A DNA stretch of 9,316 nucleotides from JAGOMW01 sp964644075. Its GTDB lineage: Bacteria > Patescibacteriota > Gracilibacteria > BD1-5 > UBA2023. The notes beneath the pieces were generated by a model, which made no database searches, was not told the DNA's origin, and saw only the letters and a list, made by a program, of their open reading frames with translations. A program made the translations under genes and the position numbers. Shown here one piece after another: positions 1 to 7,415 of the stretch. The stretch's first letter is position 1; each line of letters starts with the position of its first letter. Location of the stretch: NCBI GenBank assembly GCA_964644075.1, contig CAZXUQ010000012.1:1-9316 (forward strand). The letters are read 5' to 3'.

Positions 1-147
1 CGAGAAGTCAAAAAAGAGGTCCAAAAACTGTTACATAGAAAATATCTGCTTTCGAGAGAAATATGCGAAACGTCGAGGAAAAAAAGTGAAAAAGAAACCG
101 TATATTTGCATTTTCTGAAAAGTTATGACAATATAGAGAAGTATTAA
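1..147 (+). CDS. C-terminal end of an unidentified protein (partial)
   Basis: Frame 1 is open from the window edge to TAA at 145-147, giving 48 residues; the other two plus frames hit stops within about 40 bases. The tail is strongly basic and rich in Lys, Arg and Glu (REVKKEVQKLLHRKYLL near the edge) and probably helical. It contains no UGA codon. It ends 14 bases before the next start, so it could be transcribed together with it. There is too little sequence to name a family; a regulatory or nucleic-acid-binding protein is possible but unsupported. That it is a real coding end is inferred from the open frame and the close spacing. Confidence 0.55.
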   Translation, partial: REVKKEVQKLLHRKYLLSREICETSRKKSEKETVYLHFLKSYDNIEKY

Positions 148-161
148 TTAATTTCTTTCTT

Positions 162-2243
162 ATGAAACCCTCTCTCCTCTCACGTCGTGAAAAACTCCTC
201 CTTGGTCTTCTCTGTTCGAGTATGGTGTTTAGTTTGTCTTTCTCTTTCTCCTATGGAGCAGTGAATCAGACAAAGGTAGACTCTATCATGAAGATGATCT
301 CTGATGCAGGAGCAAAGTTCTCTGATGTCATCGCATCATGACAGACAAAGAGTGAGAGAACTCTTTATTATGAAAAGGTAGATGCAGGACTTTGAGATGC
401 TGTAGAAATGCTTGCTGTCGTGAGAAACAAAATACGAAGTGACTTCCTCTGACTCTCTCCTGCCTATACCGCAGATGAGATCGTCGGAGCGATCATCGGA
501 GGAGTTATCGGGAACCCGGGGACGGGGAACCCGGGAACAGGAGGTGGGAATATGAACCCTATGGCACTCTGTTCGACAGACTCCACGCTCGAGACCATCG
601 CATGGCCTCATCCTACCAGAGGATCATACAATCCACTCATGTCAGTGACAGATACAAAATCTAAAGTATTTAAATTTACTGTTCCTACTGGAGGGACAAG
701 TATGACGATATCGTATGCGAGTACCCCTACAAATACAGGAAAACGTATACAAAAACTCTACTACACACTCTCCAAACAAAAAGCATGTACCTATGGAGAT
801 ACTTCTATCGGATGGAGCAATACACTCCAGTGAGGAGGAACGCTCAATTTTCCTGTAAGCAGTGAAAATACATCTGGACCATATACATGAAATCCAAAAC
901 TTACTCCTGGTGAAACATACTATCTTTCATTCAAAGCACAGCAACCTCTCACATCAGATACAGATAAAAATGCTCCATTTGATCTCATAGTAGAAGGTGG
1001 CACAAGTGGTGGAAACCTCTGAGGGACATCATCTGTCTGGTCATCTGCCAGTTCTATCTCTTGTCCTACGAGTGTCGCAGCTCTCCAGTCCGCGAACCCA
1101 AGTACCTATAATTCATCGACGAATACGAGCGGATACCAATATGCAAATATCTCTGGAATATATGTGAATGTAAAAGACTATACCAACCCAAGTGATACAT
1201 CTCTCCCGACGAGCTGTACACCAGGAAAGAAATGGATCAGTAAGTCAGGAAAAAATAGCTGTAGTATATTCAGTTGTCAGTGAACTGTCACGACTCCTCC
1301 GACTATTCCACCGATCAATCCACCTGTGACTACTACCAATATGTGTCCTGCTGGGCAGAGTTACCCAGACTCTAAGTTTTGAGACTATACTGACTTCCCA
1401 AGTCGGCAGATGTTTAAGAGTACTGATCCTACTCGTACATATACCGTAGAAATGAATATCAAAGATACGACTACTGCAGGGAAACTCGAAGGAGAACTCC
1501 CGACACTTACCTATGCTGAAGCCCCAGGAAGTCTGGTAACAGGATGGAATATCAGTATTTCGAGAAATCCTTGTGACTTTTCATCATCATCACAAACTAT
1601 AGATACAAATTATTTCAACGGATGGAGGTACTACTCTGTCAATGATAAGAGAACAAAACCTGGCATTCTGAACCTAGCAACTGGAAAATGGTATATCAAC
1701 TTCAAAGTTGCTCAAAAATGTATCACGCCATGAAAACCAGCAGACTCTCCAAACCAAGACAACTGTGGGATATTCTTTGAGCTCCCTGGTGATTGACTCC
1801 AGAAATACATCAACTATACTCCGACTCTCACCGTACGCGATATCAATAAAAAAATATCTAATACTACCTGTGAACTCACCGTAGCAACCAATATCAGTGG
1901 TAACTTTACCAGATATCGTCCGATCTGGAAAGAGTATCTGCCAGAGGTGTCTGGAAACTACTACTATATAGGTGGATCGACTATGATGAGTAAGGATGAT
2001 CTTCTCAAACAACTTTCTCCATGTGGAAGCGGAATCAATGTAGGAACGACATGAGACTGGATGAATGCTGGAAGATGAGATCTTTGTAAAATAGGTACAA
2101 CAATACTTCGCTCACTTCCTCCATATGAGGTTCGTCCTCTCCCTCCAAATGAGGGCTGTACAGCTCTATGTCAGTCGATTGGTGGTAGTACTGAAAATTT
2201 CGACTGTCGTCCACCAGACGGAAAAGAATTTACGAATATATAA
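162..2243 (+). CDS. large secreted Cys-containing multi-domain protein (paralogue A)
   Basis: With UGA as Gly this is one 693-residue protein with 12 in-frame UGA codons (339, 393, 450, 831, 888, 1020, 1281, 1380, 1731, 1794, 2052, 2076) and a TAA stop. Residues 1-33 form a signal peptide: basic SRREK, a hydrophobic core, then SYGA as likely cleavage site. Next come a helical segment of about 70 residues, a Gly/Pro linker at about 117-131 (NPGTG twice), a Ser/Thr-rich beta-type region, a compact Cys domain at about 301-372 with NVKDYTNPSDTSLP, a Pro/Thr linker at about 375-393, and a second beta-rich region with several Cys pairs up to the C terminus. No catalytic motif is visible. The next gene encodes a shorter paralogue with the same signal peptide. 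The product is probably exported and cell-surface or extracellular; an adhesin-like role in host contact is only a guess. I do not recognise a named family. The start is the first ATG of the frame, after a pyrimidine-rich leader (TTTCTTTCTT). Confidence 0.88.
510..539 (+). repeat. 15-bp tandem repeat encoding NPGTG linker
   Basis: Two 15-bp units (510-524 and 525-539) differ at two positions and encode a Gly/Pro linker between the helical N-terminal part and the beta-type part of the secreted protein. The unit length is a multiple of three, so copy-number change would alter linker length without breaking the frame. Confidence 0.7.
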
Positions 2244-2249
2244 AGTATG

Positions 2250-2279
2250 AAATCCGCCCGAAAAAAGGGTGGATTTTTT
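2250..2279 (+). terminator. intrinsic terminator after secreted paralogue A
   Basis: A 10-bp stem (2250-2259 with 2267-2276, one G-U pair) encloses a GAAAAAA loop and runs into six T residues starting in the right arm. It begins 6 bases after the TAA stop of the upstream gene. A nearly identical copy lies after the next gene at 3701. Confidence 0.9.
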
Positions 2280-2306
2280 GCTTTTCTCTGGAAAAAATAC
2301 TATACT
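2278..2306 (+). promoter_or_regulatory. sigma-70-like promoter for secreted paralogue B
   Basis: TTGCTT (2278-2283), a 17-bp spacer and TATACT (2301-2306) form a good -35/-10 pair. The -35 box lies in the T-rich tail of the preceding terminator. The predicted transcript would start near 2313, leaving a leader of about 16 bases (containing TTTCTTTCT) before the ATG at 2329. Called from base matching only. Confidence 0.6.
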
Positions 2307-2328
2307 AAACTCGTACTCATTTCTTTCT

Positions 2329-3681
2329 ATGAAACCAACTCTTTTTTCCACACGTGAGAAACTTCTTCTGAGTCTCCTCTGATCAAGTGTGATTTTTAGT
2401 GCATCGTTTTGATTCTCTTATGGTGCTGTCAATCAAAGTAAAGTCGACTCCATAATGCAAGCGATAGATAATGCTGCTCGTAGCTATTCTTCAGATACTG
2501 ATAAAACAAACTACTATAGACAACTCTATAGCGGACTCTCTGACGGGATCGATCTCTTGACGGTCATCCGAGATAGAGTAGGAAGTCTCATAGGAAATCC
2601 TCCAGTAAGTGTCTCTCCTGGGAATCCAGCGAATCCACTTCCTCCATCACAGGCACTGCCTGTGACCAATCCGATCGCAGATTACCCTATCCCACAACCA
2701 TGTACTGCTGGCGTAGTGCTCGGACAGGAACTTATGGGAACTGCAAATGGAGCATGGATCCGTAGTGAATTCCCAAAATCTGCTGACCTCGTCGCATGAC
2801 ATGTCTATAAGCTCCGTATCGATGAAAGTGACGGACAGGATGGCATGGTTCAGTGGTCTGATGCTCCACCAGAGAGAGTCTCTACGACAGTGAAGATCTC
2901 TCCGTATCCGTGTGACTTCGTGACTCTCGAGCAAGAGAAAAAATACTACGATGGGCGTATCACTGTGGCAGCACGTCTCAAAACATGGTGGGACAGTATC
3001 GTTGTCCCTGCAGACACTCAACTCAGTGCCTGTATGGGTATCTGAAGTACATGAGGTGCAGGATATAAGATCGGAACTTCGTTTAGTTCATCTCCATCAA
3101 GTACATGTACGCTCGTAAAGTGAGTTACGTATTATGTAAACATTCGTCCGTCATTTACGTTTATGCATGGAGATGGGTGTAATGGTACCTATCCATGTAA
3201 CTACGATCTTCACGATTGAGGAAGTCAGAAGATATCAGAAAATAGACCATTTTGGGGTGGCAAGTACAGCCAGTATGTACAACTTCGTTCCACAGAAAAT
3301 GTAGAAAGTCTCCGCCAAAAAGTGGTGAATGACTACAAGACAAAAGGAGTAAATACCGATGGACTCACCAATACAGCTCTCTGAGGTACTGCTCCAGGAA
3401 CAGGAGGAAATGGTGGAAATCCAGGTGGATCACCTTCTCCCGTCACTCGAGTTGGACCATGGGAGTCGACAGAAGATATATTTTGTCCTGGAACTCTCAC
3501 AGAACTCCAGTCAAACTATCCAAATGGATATAACTACTCCAATCAGTGAAACACCTACTGGAATGTAAAAGACTATAGAAACCCTACCGATACAAGCCTT
3601 CCGAATACATGTACCACAGGAAAAACCTTCGTAAAGCATGGGATGCAGGCGACATGTTATGTCTATACCTGTAAGAATTAA
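2329..3681 (+). CDS. secreted Cys-containing protein (paralogue B)
   Basis: A 450-residue protein with nine in-frame UGA-Gly codons (2380, 2410, 2797, 3043, 3052, 3121, 3217, 3382, 3547) and a TAA stop. It is a paralogue of the gene before it: residues 1-43 share the MKP start, RREK/TREK motif, hydrophobic core, SYGAVNQ at the likely signal-peptide cleavage site and KVDSIM. Two of its signal-peptide glycines (18 and 28) are encoded by UGA. A helical segment with GLSDGIDLLTVIRDRV follows, then a Pro-rich linker at about 88-120, a Cys-containing beta-type region from Cys125, a Gly-rich linker at about 355-372, and a C-terminal Cys domain (about 386-450) with NVKDYRNPTDTSLP, which matches an internal domain of the first paralogue. 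It has its own promoter and terminator, so it is probably expressed alone. The product is predicted to be exported. Molecular function is not recognisable; a surface or adhesive role is inferred only from architecture. Confidence 0.88.
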
Positions 3682-3700
3682 GTTGGTTCAAATATCAGAG

Positions 3701-3730
3701 AAATCCATCCGAAAAAAGGGTGGATTTTTT
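3701..3730 (+). terminator. intrinsic terminator after secreted paralogue B
   Basis: A 10-bp stem (3701-3710 with 3718-3727, one U-G pair) with the loop GAAAAAA is followed by a T run and a second T-rich block. It differs from the terminator at 2250 by two bases in the left arm, and both changes keep pairing possible with the unchanged right arm. It starts 19 bases after the TAA stop. Confidence 0.9.
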
Positions 3731-3790
3731 GCTTTTTTCGGGGAGTTGTGAGATGATAGTATGAGTTTACGATGAGCAAGATTTCTCGTC

Positions 3791-3831
3791 GTTTGTCACC
3801 GATACAGACAAACTCTGTCGAAATGACAGAG
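3791..3831 (+). promoter_or_regulatory. nested inverted repeats in the leader of the phosphate transporter gene
   Basis: Two perfect 7-bp inverted repeats follow each other: GTTTGTC (3791-3797) with GACAAAC (3807-3813), and CTCTGTC (3813-3819) with GACAGAG (3825-3831). The middle arms can also pair with each other (ACAGA 3804-3808 with TCTGT 3814-3818), so the pairings are mutually exclusive, as in an attenuator or riboswitch-like leader. No U-run follows the last hairpin, so a classic terminator is not supported; control of translation or an operator would fit better. The arms would be coding if translation began at 3772 instead of 3862. Confidence 0.45.
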
Positions 3832-3861
3832 CATACTACTTCTATTTCCTATCTTTCTCCT

Positions 3862-4962
3862 ATGGATATCACTCTCCTCTTCGCTGGACTCTGTCTCGCA
3901 CTTGTCTGTGCATTCGAGTTTATCAATGGTTTTCACGATACGGCCAATGCTGTAGCACCAGTCATCTACTCGAACTCTCTCGCGCCACGCAAAGCTGTAG
4001 CGCTTGCTGCATTTTTCAATTTTATCTGAGTCGTCGTCGGTGGTACATGAGTCGCTATCGGTATCATGAAACTCCTCCCTCTCGATAAGATCGCATATGA
4101 GTCAGCACATGCTAATATTGCATTTGGTATCTGTGTCGTACTTTCACTCCTCATCGCTGCGATCATCTGGAATTTCGGAACATGGTATATGGGACTCCCT
4201 GCATCGAGCTCACATACACTCATCGGATCAATCCTCGGAGTATCACTCGTGATGCACTATATGGACTCGAAAGTGACTCTCCCTTGGCATAAAGTTATCG
4301 AGACATTTGAAGCACTCCTCTTTTCTCCATTTATCGGATTTCTCCTGGCGTTCGGTGCGATGCATATACTCCACCTCTATGTGAAAAATAAAGACTTTTT
4401 CCAGCATCCAGGAAGATTTTGGAACAAGTATCCAAAAACATGGATTAAGTCTACACTGATCACTTCGAGTGCATTTGTCTCCTTTGCTCATGGATCAAAC
4501 GATGGACAAAAATGAGTCGGTCTCGCTATGCTCATCCTCATCGCATTTTTCCCAAAAATGTACGATATCGCTGGGATCACTAGTGGTACAGAACAGATCC
4601 CATACTGGGTCATCATCATGATCTCGATTTCTCTCGGACTCGGTACGATGGTCGGATGGAAACGTATCGTCATCACGATCGGAGAAAAAATCGGGAAAGA
4701 TAAACTCACCTACGCTCAAGCAACTGTCGCATCCCTCATGACCGCGATCACTATCCAGTGAGCTTCTCATCTTCACCTCCCTGTATCGACAACACATATT
4801 CTCTCATCAGGGGTAGCTGGTACGATGGCACATGAGCATGGGAAACACGGACTTCAGGGTGGGACGATCCGGGCTATCCTCATGGCATGGGTGCTCACTC
4901 TCCCTGTGTCGACTGTTCTCGCAGGTGCGATATTCCTGGTACTCAAGGCACTTTTTCTCTAA
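3862..4962 (+). CDS. pit: inorganic phosphate transporter, Pit family
   Basis: This is an integral membrane permease that, in its family, moves inorganic phosphate (as neutral metal-phosphate) with protons across the inner membrane. From this start it has 366 residues; the characteristic motifs are GFHDTANAV (about 23-31), LPASSSHTLIG (112-122), HGSNDGQKG (about 210-218) and PVSTTH (307-312), with GEKIGKDKLTYAQ between the last two. E. coli PitA has about 500 residues; this one lacks the long hydrophilic central insert. Four UGA codons (4027, 4048, 4513, 4759) are read as Gly; those at 4027 and 4513 fall on glycines conserved in PitA (NFLG and GQKG). An in-frame ATG at 3772 would add 30 residues with no family counterpart, and that stretch holds perfect inverted repeats, so I prefer 3862, which also follows a pyrimidine-rich leader. 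Family call is very secure; the start is moderately sure. Confidence 0.96.
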
Positions 4963-4969
4963 AAATCCA

Positions 4970-4997
4970 TTGTAAAAAATCACTCTTTCTCTATACT
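4970..4997 (+). promoter_or_regulatory. promoter for the NAPE-PLD-like hydrolase gene
   Basis: TTGTAA (4970-4975), a 16-bp spacer and TATACT (4992-4997) lie 29 bases before the ATG at 5027. The -10 box overlaps the left arm of a perfect inverted repeat (4993-5019), so transcription would start inside that repeat. Called from base matching. Confidence 0.5.
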
Positions 4998-5019
4998 GCC
5001 GACGTTTTGTCGGCAGTAT
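4993..5019. promoter_or_regulatory. perfect 11-bp inverted repeat between pit and the hydrolase gene
   Basis: ATACTGCCGAC (4993-5003) pairs perfectly with GTCGGCAGTAT (5009-5019) around a GTTTT loop. It starts 31 bases after the pit stop and ends 7 bases before the next ATG. No T-run follows (CTCATTT), so it is a poor plus-strand intrinsic terminator. It overlaps the proposed -10 box and predicted start point, which suits a repressor operator. It could still be a transcript-end hairpin for pit. Confidence 0.6.
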
Positions 5020-5026
5020 CTCATTT

Positions 5027-6169
5027 ATGATCTATCTTCTTTCGCTCATCCTCTCGCTCTTCCTTGCTACCATTATTTTTGGAGTATTTCTCTTAGTAGT
5101 GGATTTTTTCTATGCGAGTAGTAGATATTCTGGTCCTGTGAGTGATCATTTCGATGGTAAGCGGTTCTATAACATCGGATGGTCGCCTCGTGAGTCATAC
5201 CGTATCGAACGCTCCGATGGCAAAAAATGAGGTCTCATCTACTGGCTCCTCCACCGTGAAAAAGCAAAGTGGGAAAAACGATCGATCACTCAGGTCAAAC
5301 CAGCTGAACGAGTGATAGAGGGCATCGAGATCACCAATGTGGGGCATGCGACATATCTCATACAGACAAACGGTCTCAATATCCTCACCGATCCTGTATG
5401 GAGTAAACGAACGAGTCCATGGCAATGGGTGGGACCACGTCGCTATAGTGATGTGGGTGTGGCATGGTCAGATCTCCCAGAGATCGACATCGTCCTCCTC
5501 TCACACAATCACTATGACCATATGGATATCTCAACTCTCGAGAAACTCCGTGATGAGAAGTGAGATCCTACCATCTACACTGGACTCGGAAACAAAAAAT
5601 ACCTCGAAAAACGCAATATCAAGAATGTCGTAGAAATGGATTGGTGGGACCAAATGGATAATGCTCAATTGTCAATGCTTAATGATCAGAGCGGGTTAAC
5701 AACCAGCCAAAAATTCACCATTCACCATTCACCATTCACCATTACTTTCCTCCCTGCCCAACACTTCTCTGCTCGTGGTATCACGGACCGAAACAAGACT
5801 CTTTGGTGAGGATTTCGTCTCGAAGTCGGAGGAAAAAGTCTCTACTTCGCCTGAGATACAGGATACGGAGAATTTACGAAAAAAATCGCAGAGCGCTATA
5901 GAGAAGGATTTGACTACGGGCTCATACCGATCGGCGCGTACAAGCCACGCTGGTTCATGGCTCCAGTACACACCGATCCATTCGAGGGTATGGCGATCCA
6001 AAAAGATCTCGATATCAAAAAAGGGATTGGTATCCATCACTCGACTTTTGACCTCGCAGATGACAATCAGGATGATCCTATCATCGATCTGGAGGCTGCA
6101 AAAAAACAAAAAGAATACTCCTGACAATTTTTCGAAGCAGGCCCAAATGGATCAGTCTGGAATTGGTAG
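5027..6169 (+). CDS. membrane-anchored metallo-beta-lactamase-fold hydrolase, NAPE-PLD-like
   Basis: A 380-residue protein with five UGA-Gly codons (5228, 5561, 5807, 5852, 6122) and a TAG stop. Residues about 3-27 form one hydrophobic N-terminal membrane anchor. The zinc-binding set is complete: HNHYDH at 160-165, His246 in PAQHFS, Asp277 in AGDTG and His337 in GIHHSTF, with the family blocks LWGGF and IGAYKPRWFM. The last three spacings match human NAPE-PLD as I remember it (His253, Asp284, His343), while the first interval is about 18 residues longer, where an 84-bp repeat-rich insert lies (residues 212-239). Two UGA codons encode glycines in core motifs (LWGGF and AGDTG). The family hydrolyses phosphodiester bonds, in animals of N-acyl-phosphatidylethanolamine; the bacterial substrate is unknown. 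In a cell likely to take lipids from a host, phospholipid remodelling is an attractive but unproven role. A UlaG-type lactonase is less likely given the motifs. Confidence 0.92.
5660..5743 (+). repeat. 84-bp insert of 7-bp repeats inside the hydrolase gene
   Basis: The left part (5660-5687) is four imperfect 7-mers: AATGCTC, AATTGTC, AATGCTT, AATGATC. A 25-bp spacer follows, then four exact ATTCACC units plus ATT (5713-5743). The reverse complement of the right unit, read as AATGGTG, resembles the left unit, so the whole can fold as an imperfect hairpin. It spans exactly 28 codons, starting on a codon boundary, and fills a variable loop between DWW and PAQHFS. It looks like a short repetitive element caught in-frame. 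Gain or loss of one unit would shift the frame. Confidence 0.75.
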
Positions 6170-6183
6170 ATACATCTTCTCGC

Positions 6184-6211
6184 AAATATTTGCAATTAAA
6201 TATTTGCAATT
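6184..6211. promoter_or_regulatory. 14-bp exact tandem repeat, candidate operator of the Fur-family gene
   Basis: AAATATTTGCAATT occurs twice back to back (6184-6197, 6198-6211). Each unit contains the palindromes AAATATTT and TTGCAA. The second copy overlaps the -35 box of the promoter in front of the Fur-family regulator, an arrangement expected for autorepression. It does not match the classic E. coli Fur or Zur box, so assignment rests on position and symmetry. Confidence 0.55.
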
Positions 6212-6231
6212 CCTCTAAATATCAATATATT
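6204..6231 (+). promoter_or_regulatory. promoter of the fur-ZIP operon
   Basis: TTGCAA (6204-6209), a 16-bp spacer and TATATT (6226-6231) form a credible promoter, with a predicted leader of about 25 bases to the ATG at 6263. Its -35 box lies within the tandem repeat at 6184-6211, so a bound regulator would block it. Confidence 0.5.
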
Positions 6232-6262
6232 CCATCACCTCTATCGTATATCTCAGTAAATT

Positions 6263-6634
6263 ATGTCTGATACTCGTATCACCCTTCCTCGTCGTAGGTT
6301 CGTAGAAATCCTCGGACAATCATCTCGTATCACCTTCAGCGATCTAAAAAAAGAACTCGTCGGAAAGTGAGACAGTCGCATGAACCTCGCGACGCTCTAC
6401 CGTATCGTCGATGCATTTCGCGATCAGGGGCTCATCCATGAGATGACCGTAGCTGGAGAGCGCGTGATATTCCCCTGTCAGTGTGAGACGGCGAACCCAG
6501 ATGATGCTGTATCCATCAGTTTTTGCGAGAACTGTGGTGCCATCTACGATGTCCATGCGAAACTCGCAAGTCCATATATCTCGAGCAATACCTATGCTCG
6601 GATGAAGAGCTGCAATGCGTGTGTAATCAGATAA
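6263..6634 (+). CDS. Fur-family metal-responsive transcriptional regulator
   Basis: A 123-residue protein, slightly short for the family (usually about 130-150), with one UGA-Gly codon (6368) and a TAA stop. The N-terminal winged helix is recognisable by MNLATLYRIVDAFRDQGLIHEM (40-61), equivalent to the TVYR-L-GL recognition helix. The C-terminal half has two CxxC pairs, Cys88/Cys91 (CENCG) and Cys117/Cys120 (CNAC), matching the structural Cys4 zinc site of Fur and Zur proteins. The usual His-rich motif of the sensing site is missing; in its place stands PCQCE with Cys72 and Cys74, which may supply alternative ligands. Such proteins bind DNA as metal-loaded dimers and repress metal genes. The next gene starts 2 bases after its stop and encodes a ZIP transporter, so they are probably one operon; a Zur-like zinc role is likely from context, but iron or manganese cannot be excluded. 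Confidence 0.9.
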
Positions 6635-6636
6635 AT

Positions 6637-7371
6637 ATGATTTTCCCCCTCCTCATCCTCACACTTATCTCTGCCTCTGGACTCCTTCTCTATCTCGGAA
6701 AGTGAGTGAATAGAAGTGTGCTCAATCTCCTCATCGGACTCGGTGCCGGATCGATGCTCGCAGTCTCTCTCGTCCATATCCTCCCCGAGGCTCTCGAGGA
6801 AACAGAGCTTGCAGTCTATGCATTTATCGCAGGATTTCTCCTCATCTATCTCATAGAGGAGATCCTCACACCTCATGCGCACGATCACGGACATGGTGAC
6901 CATACACATGAGGATCCACACGAACACTACGACCATGTCGCACTCGTCTCATGGATCGCCATATTCATCCATACACTTTTCGACGGTCTCGGGATACGTG
7001 CAGGCTTCGGGATCTCATGAGAAATCGGGTACGCGATCCTCATCGGAGTGGCGATACACCAGATCCCCGTCTCACTTTCTCTTGCTGCGATATTTCGCGA
7101 AAGTAAATTCCGAAAGCACACACAGGTGATATTTCTCTCACTTTTTGCCCTTGCAGCAGCTATAGGCTTCATGATATCTGATCTCGTTCTTTCGAATGTT
7201 TCTCCCCTCTTCACGGGTCTTGCGACCGCATTTGCTGGAGGATCACTCCTCTATGTCGCCACTGCAGATCTCCTCCCTGTCATCCACTCTCAGACACGGC
7301 AAAAATATGCTACTGTTGCCCTCTTCATCATCGGATGTGTGGGAATGACGCTCGTGAAGTGGTTCGAGTAG
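6637..7371 (+). CDS. ZIP-family divalent metal transporter
   Basis: A 244-residue membrane protein with about eight hydrophobic segments, two UGA-Gly codons (6703, 7018) and a TAG stop. ZIP landmarks are HILPEA (His47 to Glu51), a His-rich cytoplasmic loop with nine His within residues 80-100, HTLFDG in TM4 (His112, Asp116) and HQIP in TM5 (His141). The TM5 motif has Gln where most ZIP proteins carry Glu (HEIP) or Asn/Lys, so the binuclear metal site is changed. ZIP proteins usually bring zinc, or sometimes iron or manganese, into the cytoplasm. It starts 2 bases after the Fur-family stop codon with no visible ribosome binding site, so the pair is very likely one operon under the regulator's own control. 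The family call is firm; zinc as substrate is inferred from the His-rich loop and neighbours. Confidence 0.93.
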
Positions 7372-7381
7372 GAAAGATATA

Positions 7382-7409
7382 TTGCTTTTTCGAGAGAAAA
7401 CCATAGAGT
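7382..7409 (+). promoter_or_regulatory. weak candidate promoter for the CDF transporter
   Basis: TTGCTT (7382-7387), a 16-bp spacer and TAGAGT (7404-7409; four of six bases match TATAAT). Transcription would start at about the A of the ATG at 7416, giving a leaderless mRNA. Co-transcription with the ZIP gene, which ends 44 bases upstream, is the alternative. Confidence 0.3.
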
Positions 7410-7415
7410 CTCTCC

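Noticed and set aside
170..230. Lipoprotein signal at Cys18 of secreted paralogue A
   Set aside because: The residues before the Cys (LLGLL) do not have the small residue needed at -1, the Cys lies mid-core, and the paralogue has Gly at that position.
162..2243. The many in-frame UGA codons as evidence of pseudogenes or frameshifts
   Set aside because: Reading frame never changes across them, they occur in all nine complete genes, and they fall on conserved glycines in known families. Decay would also leave in-frame TAA and TAG, which are absent.
3772..3861. N-terminal 30-residue extension of the phosphate permease
   Set aside because: The stretch is open but has no counterpart in Pit proteins, contains two perfect inverted repeats, and ends in a leader like those of other genes here. 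It remains possible, so it is noted as an alternative start.
5660..5743. CRISPR array
   Set aside because: The units are 7 bp long without unique spacers, and they lie inside an intact reading frame.
5399..5800. CGA/CGG reassigned to Trp, as reported in some Absconditabacteria
   Set aside because: CGA codons fall on expected arginines in the hydrolase (SKRTSP, DRNKTLW), and CGG codons elsewhere also suit Arg (TIRAILMAW in Pit).
3862..6169. UGA as tryptophan (Mycoplasma code) or selenocysteine
   Set aside because: UGA positions align with Gly in Pit and NAPE-PLD families, UGG is used for expected Trp, and there are far too many UGA codons for selenocysteine.
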